Assembly (NCBI GenBank): GCA_028583605.1
Contig: CM053330.1
Location: forward strand, 29,214,598-29,278,597
Origin: Dastarcus helophoroides
Taxonomy: Eukaryota; Arthropoda; Insecta; Coleoptera; Bothrideridae
Length of the DNA stretch: 64,000 nucleotides
Direction of reading: 5' to 3'
Made by a program: the position numbers and the translations under genes. The notes below the pieces were generated by a model that had not been told where the DNA came from, ran no database searches, and worked only from the letters and a program-made list of their open reading frames with translations. Shown here in pieces: positions 24,222 to 35,764 of this stretch (position 1 is the stretch's first letter; every line of letters starts with the position of its first letter).

Positions 24222-27200
24222 AGAGGCGGCTGGCGTATAGGCACTGTGGACCTGCAGCACCCCCAAGTTCGCTTACGAGTTTTTTTCTTAAAAATTTTCT
24301 GAACACTTTTCATTACGCAATTCTTTGTAGAAATTTTAAATTTTCTCTGATTTCTTTTTATAGAAATTGAAGGTTTCTTTCACGAAGCTACGAAATTTAA
24401 AAACCTATTTTATTTTTAATTTTAATCAAAATAACATTTTCAAAAACTACTTTTTGTAAAAGTTTTGAGAAAGAAATCCTAATTTCGAGCAGAAATTAAA
24501 ATGTTATAAAAAAAACTCAAATTTCTTTAAAAATGTCAACATTTTGAGAAAATAATTACAATTTCAAGAAAAAATTTAAATCGAACTCATCTTTCATTTT
24601 ACTTATTCTTTAAAAAATAAGTTAATACGGTATCTTCGAATTTTTATCTCAAATCTCATTTTGAATAAAAATTTTGAGTTTTTTTGAAATATTTCCAATT
24701 TTTTAGGAAATTTTGATTTTTTCTACAAAGTTTCAATTTTTCCTAAATATTTTATGAAAAGAAATTTTCTCGAAGTTTCCATTTCTTCCGAAAGTGTTGT
24801 TCTTAAAATTTGTTTCAGAAATTCCAACTTTTTCAGATTTTTCTTTGTGTACCTGTAATTTGCTTTAAAAATGTTAAGTTTTTTCACGACACTTTGTCAA
24901 TTTAAAGTTCATTTTATTTTGTAGTTTTGACAAAAAATGTTTGGAAAAAACTGTGAAAGTTCTATAAAAATTTCAACACTTTGGAAAAAACAAAAAATTT
25001 CGACTTTTTGTACAGATATTTCAATTTTTTTTTTCAAATTTTGATTTTTTTCTAAGAAATCTTGCCTTTTTTTCCCTATGCAATTTATGTTTTTCTCTTG
25101 ATATTTTATACAAAAATTTTTTTTGAAATTTGGACTTTTCCTGGAGATTTTGTCTTTAAAAATATTCTTTCTTGTGAAAATTTTAATTTCTCTCAAATTT
25201 GTTTTAAAAATTTAAGTTTTCTAACGAAATCTTAATATTTTTAAGGTTCATCTTATTTTGTAATTTTGATAAGAATCTGAAATCTACTAAGTATAAGTTT
25301 AGGGAAAATATACTTCAGATCTGCATAAAAATAAGAAAACTTTCGGAAAAATATTGAAATTTCAATAAAAAATCAACCTTATAAATTTCAACCTTTTTTA
25401 CAATTTGATATTTCTCTAAAAAATTACTACTACTGTAGGGCCAAAGAAAATTCTGAAGCAGAATTTCCAATTTTTCTACAAATGTTAAATTTATTCTTTA
25501 AATTTTCGAGTTCGAATTAAAAATTCAAATTTCGATAAAAAAAACGATCGAAATTTAAAAATTAAACTCAAAATTTCAAACGAAAGCAGATCATATTACT
25601 AGAAAAAGTTGAAATTTCTTATTAGTAAGCAACATTTAAAAAAAAATTACATTTTCAAAATTAAAGAAAAAATTTTTTTTTTTAAATAAATTAATTGTCA
25701 AAAATATTCTTACAATTTTGATTTTTAAAGTGTAAATTATTGAAATTTTTGAGAAAAAGAGTCAACATGTTTAAAAGAGTCTCAAAATTTAGAAAATAAA
25801 ATTGTTCAAAATGTTGAAAAAAATTTATTAACTTTTTCTAGTAATTTTGAAGTTCCGGAGAAATATTTAAAATTAAATATTCCAGCTTGAAGCCAATTTT
25901 TTGTAATTAAAATTCAAATTTTGGAAATTGATTTGTACATAAGATGCAAGTTTTTTTTTTGGAAATTTGTTTCAAAACTTTGCTCAATTTTAAATATAGA
26001 AATTTTTGTTATTAATTTTTTTAAATTCGACTGTTATTTCGAAATTTTTCTTAAAAAATGTAAATTTAAAAAGAAAAACATTACCACTTTTAAAAAATAA
26101 AGATAAAGTTATTAGAAAAGTCGAACTTTAAAAAAAAGTTAAATCTTAAAAAATTTTGAAATTTTCATAGAAAGTCAAATTTTCAAAACAAAAAAGGATT
26201 ACGAAAAAAATGTCCAATTTTTAAAATGGTCTACACTTTAAATAATTTTGGAAATTCGTCTTTGGAAAGACGAATTTTTGGAAAAATATCGACATTTAAT
26301 ATAAATTGCAGAGTTTTTAATTACATTTTCAAAGAAGCTGTATTTTTTGAATATTGAAATAAATTAAAAATTAACAAAATTTATTTCAAAGTTTGCACAA
26401 TTTTAAAAATTGAGATTTTAGTTATTAATTTTTGTAAATTCAAGTGTTATTTCAAAATTTTTTCTCAAAAAATTTAAAGTTAAAAAGAAAAACCTTACCA
26501 CTTTAAAAAAATAAAGCTAAAATTATCAGAAAAGTCGAACTTTAAAAAAGAATTCAATTTTAAAGTGGTCGACATTTTTAATAATTTTGGGAATGTGAAT
26601 AAAAGACAAATTTTTTTGGAAAAATATCAACATTTAAAATAAATTGCAAAGTTTTTAATTAAATTTTCAAAGAAGCTGAATTTTTTGAATATTGGAGAAA
26701 ACTCAGAATTATCGAAAAATTCGTAATTATCAAAAAAATTGAAATTTTGAAACTGTAAAATTTTGAAAAAAGTCGAAATTTTTCATAGTTCAAATTTAAA
26801 TAGAATCTTTATTTTTAAGTCGAAGATTTAATTTGAAATGTTTAAAAAAATGTATAAACAAAATTTTTTAAAAAGTTCAAACTTTTTAAAAAGTCAAGTT
26901 TTCAAAAAGAGTAGAAATTTTGAAAAAAAGTCGAGGTTTTGAAATGGAGTCGAAATTTCACGAAATATTAGTCATATTAGTCGAAAATTTCAATAAAAGG
27001 TTTTAACAAATATGACTTAAAAAAAATTAAAATTTTCAAATAAAAGTTCGCAAAAATGTCAAAATTTTGAAAATAGTTAAAATTGAAAAAATAGTAAAAA
27101 TTTTTAAGTTTTCCACAAATTTTTAATTTTGAAAAATGACTAAAATTTAAAAAAAATCGAACATTTGGAAAAGGTCGGAATTTTCCACAAAGTGGAAATT

Positions 27201-30200
27201 AAAATAAAAAGTCGAAAATTTCAAAAAACTGCAGATTTAAGAAAAGGTTAAAATTTTCAATAAAGAAAGTCCAAATTTGTTGACAAGACAAAAATTTTCA
27301 AAATTTTTCAACTGTCCAAAAGAAGTTAAAATTTTGGAAAAGAAGAAATTTTCAAAAAGAAAAGGTTGAAATTCATAGCCGAAATTAAAAAAATATTAAA
27401 ATTTGCAAAAGATGTGAGAATTTTTATCGAATTCACGAAATAATTCGAGATTTTTAAAAAGTTGAAATCTTGAATAGTTGGGAAATTTGCACACTTTTCA
27501 ATAAAAATCAAAATTTTCGAAACTGAAATATTGAAAGGAAATGAAAATTATCAGATAGATCGAAGTTTTCAAAAGTCGCAATATTGAGAAGTTAAAATTT
27601 TGGAAAAAGTTTAAATTTTTGGTAATTAAAATTTTGAATCAAATTTTGAAAAAATGTCAAATTTCAAAATATTCAAAAAAATTGAAATTTTGAAAGAATT
27701 TTGGAAAGTAGCCAAATTTTCAACAAAAAATCAAAAAATAATCGAAAGTGCAGAAAAGGTCGAAATTTTGAAAAATAGTTGACATTTAAATAAAAACCAG
27801 TCAAAATTATTAAGGATCGCAATTTTCAATAAAAATTATAATTTAAAAAAAAAATTATAAACAAAGATGAAATTTAGCAAAAAGTCGAAAATTTAAGAAG
27901 TCAAACGTCCAGATTTAAAAAAAATTACATTTTCAGAAAAAGTAACAATTTTCAAGTGGTAAAAATTAGATTTTGCAATACAGTCAAAATGTGGGAAAAA
28001 ATCCAATTAAAAAGACCGGATTTTTTCCAAATTTCAGTTGTATTCCAAAATTTAGACTTTTTTCTTGTAATTTCCACTTTATTTTATTTTTAAGTATTGA
28101 CCTTTCCGAAAATCTGTGTATACTTTTTTTTAAAGATATCTCCATTTTGAAAAATATTTAAACTTTTCGGTGTTTATTGTATTTTTTTTGAAAATAAAAT
28201 AAATTTTTGAAAATTTTCAGCTTTTGAAAATTTTTACTTTTTCTGAAAATGTAAATGTTTTTATAAATGGAATTTTGACTTTTTAAATTTTCGATCTTTT
28301 TTAAAATTTCATCATTTTTTTTTCAAAAATTATATTTTAATTGAAAATTTCGATTTTTAATAATTTTGATTGTTTTATAACGTCAACCATTTTTCAAAAT
28401 TTCGACTTTTTTGCAAGGTTTCGATTTTTTTAAATCGAGACATTTCATAAAATGTCGACTTTTTTCACAATTTTGACTATTTTTATTTATTTTTTTAAAT
28501 TTGGCTCCGATTTAATTTTCGAAAAAAAATTTCGATTTTTTTAAAATCTTGTCGTTTTACGAAAAGTTTAACATTTTTTCAAAATTTTTATTTTGTTGAC
28601 CTAAAATTTCAATCTTTTTTTAAATCTTCAATTTTGGTTCAAAATTTTAACTACTAAAAATTTAAACTTTTTTACTTCTCAATATTTCGTCTTTTGAAAA
28701 CCTCGATCTATCTGATAATTTTTGACTTGTTTTCAACATTCCGGCTTTGAAAATTTTGGTTTTTATTGATAAGTTGAGTAAAAATTTCCCAATTATTCAA
28801 AATTTAAACTTTTTAAAATTTCGAATTATTTTAAAAATCCCATAATACTTCTCAAATCTTTTGAATGTCTATTTTTCTAAAGTTTTCATATTTTTTTTTT
28901 TGGATTATAAAATTTCGACCTATTTGTTTAAAAATTTCTACATTTTCGAAATTTTGACTTCTTTTGGAAATTTGAAAGTTTTTGAAAATTGTTGCCTTAT
29001 CCTTTTAAATTTTTTACATATCTCGCATATTTCTCAAAATTTAGAAAGATCGAAGTGTCAAAAAGTTTTGACTTTTTTTGAAAATTTAAACCTTTTCTTA
29101 AATCTGAACTTTTCTAAAATTTTTGACTTTCTTTTAATTCCCACATTGTTGAAAATTTCGGTTTTTTGAAATTTTAGAATTTTTCAAGATTTTAGCTATT
29201 TTTCAAAATTAAACATTTTTAGAAAACTTAAAAATTTCGACTATTTTTTTAATTTCAACTATTTTCAGAATTTCGACATTCTTTGGAAACTGTCGATCCT
29301 TTATTTAAAAACTTTGATTTTTCTTTTAAGTGAGACATTTCTTAAAAACTTTAAATTTTTGACTAATCCGTAAAATTTTGAATTTTTCTAAAAATTTCGG
29401 CTCGATTTCAAAACGTCGACTTTTTGTTAAAAAATTTCGACTCTTTTTCAAAACTTGATTTATTTATAGGTTCGAATTTCTTCAAAATACTATTTATAAT
29501 TTTTTTTGTACATTTAAAATCTTCAACTTTAAAAAAATGAGTTTTTATTTTAAATTTGAACTACTCAAAATTACGACATTTTCCAAAATTTCACCCTTTC
29601 AAAATTTCAATCTTTTTGATAATTACGAATTTTTTGATTATTTTGAGTTTTCTCCAATATTCAAAAATTTAGCATCTTTGAAAATTTAATTAAAAATTCT
29701 GCCATTTATTTTAAATGTCGATATTTTTCCAAAATTTTGCGTTTTTCTATTCGCAAAATTATTGAAAATGTCGACTATTTGAAATTAAATTTTTTTTTAA
29801 GTATTTACTTTTTTCAAAATCCTTATTTTCTTTTGGAAATTTGACTTTCTAAGAAATTTTCGAAATTTTTAAAAATTCCAAATTTCGGCTTTTCTGATAA
29901 CTTTGGCTTCAATTTTTATAACTGGTAATTTTTTCTTTCTAAATTTAAATTTTTTGGTACTATTATTATTATTTTTATATTTATTATTTATTATTATATT
30001 GAAATAAATATCACTCCTAGTAACAAAAATTTCGATTTTTAAAATTGTGCTGAGCTTTAAAACAAATTTCGAAAAAAAACTTGCAGTTTATGTACAAATA
30101 AATTGTCAAAATTTAAATTTTAATCTCAAAATATTGACTTCGACCATTAAATTGTTGACTAATTTTTTTGCAACATTTTGATTGTCATTTTCCAAATTTT

Positions 30201-32033
30201 GAGACTTTTCTTGAAGTGTTGACTTCTCGAAAATGTCAATAATTCCCACTTTAGAAGTCGAAATTTTAAGAATATTTTTGACAATTAATTTATTTTTGAA
30301 AATTGATTTTTTTTCTTTGATTCCTAAATTGTTCCTTTATTCCAAACATTTTCTACACAAATAAGAAATTTCAACTTTTCCCAGAAATATTGCTCGATTT
30401 TTCTTCAAAATATTCTCTTAATCTTTAAATTCGAACTTGAGAATTTCAAAAATAAATTTAACATTTTTAGATTTATTTTTTCTTGAAGTTTTAATATTTC
30501 TCTCAAATTTTTCTTATTTTTATGCAAATTTGGAGTTTATTTTCTCTAAATTTATCTATATACATAAAACAAAGTCGTGTTAGTAACACCGTTTACAATT
30601 CCAGAACGGCTGAATAGATTTTTATGTTCTTTGCTTTGTTGGGTTTGTCTCGTCCTCGAATAGCAGAATAAAGACTAAAATATTGAAAAAATTCACATGT
30701 TTATAGGAAATCCGTTTACAGCGCCATGTCTTATTCATAACAGTAGCATGACAGAAATGTACCGTAACCTACATTAACCGTAAATGTGTTGTAATCAGTT
30801 TCCAGTAGATGGCACTGTATCTGTTTTGATTATGGCCCGTTTTCAGAGGTTTTTCGCAGGATTCACCAGGAAATGAGCGAGCGTATTAAATATTTTAATG
30901 AAAAATTTAATTCAGCTAATGATTTAATACAATGTTTAATAATTCTGAGGTGGTACGAAGTTCGCCAGGGCCAGCTAGTACTTAATAATATTCAGTTTCT
31001 TATCGAAATTACAAAATAAAAGGCACTTTAAAATATTAACATTTCGTGAAAAACATTAACATTTCTAAAACAAATTAGAGAAATCAAAATTTTCACAAGA
31101 AAAAATATTTTAAAGACAAAATCTCCAGCGAAAGTCAAAATTTAAAAAAAAATCCGTTGTATAAAATGTTTAGAGAAAAATACAAATTTCATGGGAATAA
31201 AAATTAAAATTTTTTAGAGAAAATCGAAATTTCAGAAAAAATTCTTTACAAAAAGGTTAAAATTGAAATTTTACTAAAATAATCCAAGACTCGGTTGTTA
31301 TTTCATTTTAGAATAATATTAAAATGCGAAAGAAGTTAAAAAGTAAATTTTTTCTTAAAATTTCTTCGTTTTTTCCAAAATCTTGACATTTTTATAGAAA
31401 TTTTAGAGTTTTTTGCTAAACATTTTTATCAAAATTGGAAAATAAAATAAACTATGAAATGTCAAAGTCTAGTGAAAAAAACTTGACATTTTTAAAGCAA
31501 ATTAGAGGAACATAAAAAAATCTGGAGAAGTTGAAATTTCTAGAAGAAATTTTAAGGACAAAATTTTCAGAAAAAATAGGAATTTATAAAAAAATTCCTT
31601 TTATAAAATATTTAGGAAAAATGGAAACTTTGTAGCAAAAATTAAAATTTTTTTAAATAAATTGAAATATCGAAGAAACTGAAAATTTTTATACAAAAAA
31701 GTTGAAATTGAGATTTCAGGAAAAAACTCGAATACTCACTATTAATTTTTTTTTAGAGAAATATTAAAATGTAAGAAGAGTTGAATTTGTAATTTATTTT
31801 GAAATTTTAATTATTTTCTCAAAATTTATACAAAAATTAGAAAAAAAAATTAAAATAGATTTGAAAATCCTGTAACTTCGTAAAAGAAACTTGACATTTC
31901 TATAAAAAGAATTCAGAGAACATTTCAAATCTCTACAAAAAATTGTTTAAGGAAAAGTGTTCGGAAAATGTTGAGAAAAAACTCGTAAGCGAAATTGGGG
32001 GTGCTGCAGTTCCACAGTATATATGCGAGCCGT
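24222..32033. mobile_element. Giant palindromic dimer of a GGCGGCT-ended transposon
   Basis: The outer ends are near-perfect inverted repeats for about 60 bp. The left end starts CAGAGGCGGCTGGCG and the right end, reversed, starts CAGTGACGGCTCGC. Both continue CTGCAGCACCCCCAA then TTCGCTTACGAG. The whole 7.8 kb folds back on itself about a centre near 28010. For example, 26620-26760 matches the reverse complement of 29590-29720 (blocks AAGAAGCTGAATTTT/AAAATTTAGCATCTT and CTCCAATATTC), and 24900-24990 matches 31380-31470. The arms are 3786 bp and about 4020 bp, the latter including a Helitron. The interior is decayed minisatellite. There is no transposase and no matching 8-bp flank duplication. 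Confidence 0.83.
30555..30978 (+). mobile_element. Non-autonomous Helitron (HINE)
   Basis: It starts TCTATATACATAAAAC directly after an A and ends CCAGCTAG directly before a T. These are the TC...CTRR termini and A/T insertion point of Helitrons. The terminal CGAAGTTCGCC is a short palindrome where the family has its 3' hairpin. The 424-bp body (GTCGTGTTAGTAACACC near the left end) has no Rep/helicase coding. It lies in the right arm of the palindrome only, so it arrived after the palindrome formed. Confidence 0.8.
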
Positions 32034-33036
32034 CACTGCTCCTGACATTATTCAACATCTTTGGTGTCACCGACGCAATCGCAAGCGTTATTCTTGCTGG
32101 TAAGTCAGCTCCGTCGCTGGGTTTTGTTTTTATAGACTTTTCACATAACCCCATAAAAAAGTCCAGAGGCGTCAGGTTTGGTGATCGTGGTGGCCATTCT
32201 ACCGTACCTCGTCTCCCATATTCACCGATTTGGAAATGTAAAATTGAGATATTGCTGGACATTGACTTGGTAGTGTGGTGGTATTGAATCTTGCTAGAAC
32301 CATATTACATTAGCTGGAACGTGTGGATTTCCTTGAGCTGAATATAAGTTTACCAAAGCTGGTACAATGTTGTTTTGGAGCAATGCTAAATCATTATCTC
32401 CATTTAAATTTACATCAATGAAAATTGGACTAATGACATGATCGCCAATAATAACTGCCAAAACGTTAACTTTTTCAGGGTTCTGTGTATGCAATTTTCT
32501 CATCCAGTGGGGATTTTCACTAGCCCAATAGCGACATTTTTTTACGATTTACATGATTATGAAGAGTGGACTCATTAGAAAATAACATGTTTTCTATTTG
32601 GATGGCCTTATTATCTAATCTTTGCATCATTTGCTCACAGAAATGTATTCTTCTATCAAAATCGTCTTCACTGAGCTCTTGACATGGTGTCAGTTTATAA
32701 GAATGCATTTTATTTTCTTTCAGTACACGAATAATCGAGGAATGACTATCGTTCAGTGCTGCAGTTACTTGTCGACCTGAAGAGTGTAGATTTTCTTGAT
32801 ACTCATTCATTATTTCCAATTAGTTAATGCATTGGAGGGCTCTCTTTTTAGCTTTTGTACATGTCCCTGTTCGTGAAAATGCTTCTCGATGTTACAAATT
32901 ATACCTTGAGATATAGGCGGTAAATTAGGAAATCTTTGTTAAAACAGACGAGCGAATTCGGCCTGTAATCTTGCTCTATCTCCATAACCGATCATTTGTA
33001 AAAATTATTATTTTATGCATTTCTGATAAATGACAT
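32034..33036 (-). pseudogene. Mariner-like DDD transposase, copy B, truncated and broken
   Basis: Same family as the 15449-16494 copy. The start region is at 33036. Readable blocks on the minus strand are SRQVTAAL-like helix residues, ELSEDDFDRRIHFCEQMM, FSNEST (first Asp changed to Asn), NPEKVNVLAVIIGDHVI, DLALLQNNIVPALVNLY, a stop just before QDSIPPHYQVNV, and EWPPRSPNLTPLDFF (third Asp changed to Asn). The C-terminus stops abruptly after MLNNVR, where the TIR of the palindromic dimer begins. With two catalytic Asp lost plus stops and frameshifts it is dead, and more decayed than copy A at the active site. Confidence 0.86.
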
Positions 33037-33266
33037 ATTAAATTTTTAAAATGGGCAAAAAGATAACTGAAGCACGATACTGACCACTGCTATAATTCTC
33101 TCACAGTTTTAGAAAGTTACTGGGATGTTTTCGACACAAAGTACAATTGACTATGATAAGATTGATAAGTGTTTAGGTTTTCATTTTTACAAAATCAAAA
33201 AAGGATATCGAAATTGTTTTTGGTCCCTTTATGATTATCGAGGACGAACCGGACGAGCCGCTATTA

Positions 33267-33616
33267 TGATAACGAAGGCTTCCACGGCCAGAGTCCGTAC
33301 AGGATATACTCCTTTGGAGATTGGACCGTGTCAAAGAACTGATAAAAGTGTTCGACGTTTCGCCCACCATCGTAGGGGGCTTCTTCAGGAACAAAGAAAA
33401 GAAACAATAAATGAAAAGAGTAATATGAGGGAATATGCAAAAAATGAAACAATGAAAAGGCCAATTTCAAAACATCAGAGCACGGTAACTCAGTATGTCC
33501 ACCATACCAGAGGCGAAACTCTTCTGAATTGAAAATTGGTACAAAGGATAAGAAAGTTTAGACAGAAGAACACGGTAACTCAGTATGTCCACCATACAAG
33601 AGGCGAAACTCTTCTA
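33267..33616 (-). mobile_element. Penelope-type short insertion carrying a hammerhead-like motif
   Basis: The 350-bp insert is flanked by a perfect 11-bp duplication AGCCGCTATTA (33256-33266 and 33617-33627), and the empty site is visible in mariner copy A. Its reverse strand matches the 3' flank of the PLE GIY-YIG relic at 50390-50470 (shared blocks TTTCTTTTCTTTGTTCCTGA, CGGTCCAATC and AGTATATCC), which assigns it to PLEs. The plus-strand left half holds a direct repeat of about 50 bp: CACGGTAACTCAGTATG begins at about 33481 and again near 33569. Confidence 0.85.
33350..33392 (-). ncRNA. Hammerhead-ribozyme-like motif in the PLE insert
   Basis: On the minus strand: GTTC (stem I), CTGAAGA (33382-33388), one extra A, a GCCC...GGGC stem II, GAAAC (33357-33361), then GTC followed by GAAC, which pairs back to close stem I. 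Stem III is minimal (AC/GU), as described for PLE hammerheads. The extra nucleotide before stem II departs from the strict CUGANGA-stem consensus, so activity is uncertain. Confidence 0.55.
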
Positions 33617-33932
33617 AGCCGCTATTAGTTATGATTGTCAGAAAATTTCATTTGGTTGATAAATTATTTTTTATATTGTTTATTTTTTAAATAAATTTAG
33701 CAACCATAATATTTTTAAAAGGAAAACGAAAAGACCTTTTAAATGAGGTATACCAAGCCCCTACTTCCCATTGAAAAATTTAGGGGCTGAAACGGTAACT
33801 CGAAGGATAACATTTTTGCAATGCAGAATGTCTTCTTACAATCCAAAAAATTGACCTGTCCCGGAATTTTTCATAAATATGTACAATAATTGAGATATTG
33901 AATTTATTCCATTTGGCTGTTCCGCGCTGTAT

Positions 33933-34449
33933 ATATTTTATTGGATATTATTTAAGTCTCATTGTGAAAATTGAATATTGTCTGCATTTTCTTTGCAAAG
34001 TATTGTGATTCTTATTTAGCCGAAACACGAATGAAAGGGCAAATTAAAGTTAAAATTTCGCTTTAAGTCGATCTTTCGAGATTGGGCCCAAAACAAACAA
34101 AAAAAGGTCGAGATTTCTAAAATAAGGAATTTTTGTTAGAAAGTCGACATGTTGACATTAAAAGTCTTTCAATTCAAAATGATAAAAGTCTATACAATCC
34201 ATAACGAAATATTTACAGGTGAATATTTTGCTTCTATTCCCTAAAATGTCCACCTTTGTTATTCAAGGATAACACTCTTTGTCAGCTCCTGCCCTGGAAT
34301 TTCCGTCAAAGCCAAAATTGCGTCAACTCGCATCTAATTGACGAATCGTAATGTTATTTTCAAATCTCTTCGTTATCTATTACTACGGGTGGGTAGAGTT
34401 ATCATTGATGGGGGTGTCGTCATTTAAACGCAGGAGCACAGGTAGTCCT
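33933..34449. other. Spacer upstream of candidate promoter
   Basis: Some minisatellite-like decay (34050-34180), otherwise single-copy. No gene seen. Confidence 0.35.
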
Positions 34450-34482
34450 TATAAACGGGAAACTTTCGCACTCCGTTCATTT
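34450..34482 (+). promoter_or_regulatory. Candidate Pol II core promoter: TATA box plus initiator
   Basis: TATAAA at 34450-34455 is followed by TCATTT at 34477-34482, which fits the arthropod initiator TCAKTY with its A at 34479, 29 bp downstream of the first TATA base. That is the normal TATA-to-start spacing. The patch is richer in G+C than its surroundings. This is inference from short motifs in an AT-rich genome. No DPE match was seen at +28. Confidence 0.35.
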
Positions 34483-34581
34483 ACGGCATTGTGCTTTGCT
34501 TATTGCTATCCAAGGGGGGATTTCAACGATACCTCAATTCCACTTCCAGTTTCGTAGGCTGTTCTTTCTTTGCATTCGCTG
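34479..34581 (+). other. Candidate first exon ending at a GTGAGT splice donor
   Basis: From the putative start at 34479 to CTG|GTGAGT (donor at 34582) lie about 103 bp of unusually balanced composition. They hold no long frame beyond a 68-codon ORF (34351-34557) that begins upstream of the TATA box, so I read this as a possible non-coding 5' exon. The following intron-like DNA is T-rich. No downstream exon could be assigned. Confidence 0.28.
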
Positions 34582-34587
34582 GTGAGT

Positions 34588-35516
34588 TTTTTTTATAATA
34601 ATGTTTGGGCTTTTTAAACTGTTTAAGTTTGATAAACAAAATTGCTTGTTTTCAATGTATGTAGGTGTATGTAAATTGCAGAAAAAAATCTAATTGTATT
34701 TCGATAATATGAGTTTAATTTCAATATAACGTATTGGTTTTTTTTTCTCAGTAAAATACGTAATTTTGTAATAAGCAATATTGTTTGTACTAATACAATT
34801 ACTTCAGTCAGAAACTATTCCATTTTAATTTACCTGTACGATAATGCAGCAATTACTGAGAAAACAATTTCAAAATGAAAATTAAATGTATGTATTTAAA
34901 TAAAGCAACTGAAGTCATTTGTCTGTAGTTAAAGGCATAGGCAAATTTGCTAAAAAAAAATTTCAACACAAAAAAATTAATAAAAATTAAAATGTTTAAA
35001 TCGTTTTTTAGCAAAAACAGCATATTCAATATTCCGAATTCCGAGCACAAAAAAATAAATCGCCGCGCTTTGAAATTTCCAGAGATTTTTTGGGATTCTT
35101 TGAGGTTGAACAATTATAGCCAGTGTCCTTAGTGTCCTTATTTGTAAAATTATGCCAAGTAAAGCAAATATCCCTGATTACTTAAATTTTTATCTCTTTT
35201 TTTCGATAAACTATTTTGTAGTAATTTTTTATTAAAAACCAATTATTAAAATTTCTAGAGAATAGCTTACAGTTTAAAAACACTACTCGCATTTTTTGTA
35301 CGGGAATTACTTACTGATGGGATCACTGGAAAAGAATTAATTGAGGTCCGTGAACCTTTTTTATGACAAACAAAAATTTGATCTCACGGTTTTCTTATCA
35401 TTAGTCAAAACAGCTAAGCTAAAAAATTTTGAACTCAAAACTTGGAAACTAGAAACTGAAATTTCGATTTTTTAGTTCTCTTTGTAACTATTTTCTTTCG
35501 AATTTTAAAAATGGTC
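34588..35516. other. AT-rich spacer or possible intron
   Basis: Non-array sequence. Short frames at 34853-35132 overlap on both strands and are not supported. Confidence 0.35.
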
Positions 35517-35528
35517 TAAAAAATTGTA

Positions 35529-35752
35529 TGCAAGTGGAATGCAATAGTTGAAACATTGCCACCTAGCGAAGCGGTTGCTCTCTAGGAAAAAGTTCCCAGA
35601 AGACAAGGATTCTAATGCACAGACCAATAGGTTTGAACATTTATTAAATTCGAAGTTTGGAAACCAAATACCGAGATCTAACAAGATCGAAACCGGTATT
35701 TGGTTTCTAAACTTCGAATCTAATAAATGTTCAAATTTATTGGTCTGTGCAT
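35529..35752 (+). mobile_element. Short retrozyme-like palindromic insertion
   Basis: The 224-bp insert is flanked by a perfect 12-bp duplication TAAAAAATTGTA (35517-35528 and 35753-35764). Most of it (35611-35755) is a palindrome whose arms share CTAATGCACAGACCAATA and TTGAACATTTATTA with their reverse complements. It is homologous to the 56987-57342 insert (shared TAGCGAAGCGGTTGCTC and AGAAGACAAGGATTC blocks). It encodes no protein. Confidence 0.83.
35664..35706 (+). ncRNA. Hammerhead-like motif with damaged CTGANGA box
   Basis: At the palindrome centre, stem I (CCAAATA / TATTTGG) closes on a 5-bp GATCT/AGATC stem II with an AACA loop, then GAAAC (35689-35693). The expected CTGANGA is shortened to CCGA (35671-35674), so this copy should be inactive. 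The rest matches the intact cores at 57184-57295. Confidence 0.6.
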
Positions 35753-35764
35753 TAAAAAATTGTA

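Larger units (their letters stand above)
33037..33932 (-). mobile_element. 5' part and TIR of mariner copy B, split by a PLE insertion
   Basis: Flanking sequence homologous to 16495-17015 is interrupted at GAGCCGCTATTA by the insert at 33267-33616. The outer end reads GGCTGTTCCGCGCTGTATA, whose reverse complement matches the start of copy C at 11661. Confidence 0.65.

Noticed and set aside
24222..32033. Centromeric satellite interpretation
   Set aside because: The array is bounded by transposon ends and is heavily decayed and interrupted. Nothing indicates a homogeneous centromeric array.
31943..32287. 114-codon plus-strand frame
   Set aside because: It is antisense to the mariner-like transposase relic, whose minus-strand motifs are recognisable.
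33125..33532. 135-codon plus-strand frame
   Set aside because: It runs across the mariner/PLE insertion junction at 33266/33267, so it cannot be an ancestral gene. The sequence is explained by the two transposons.
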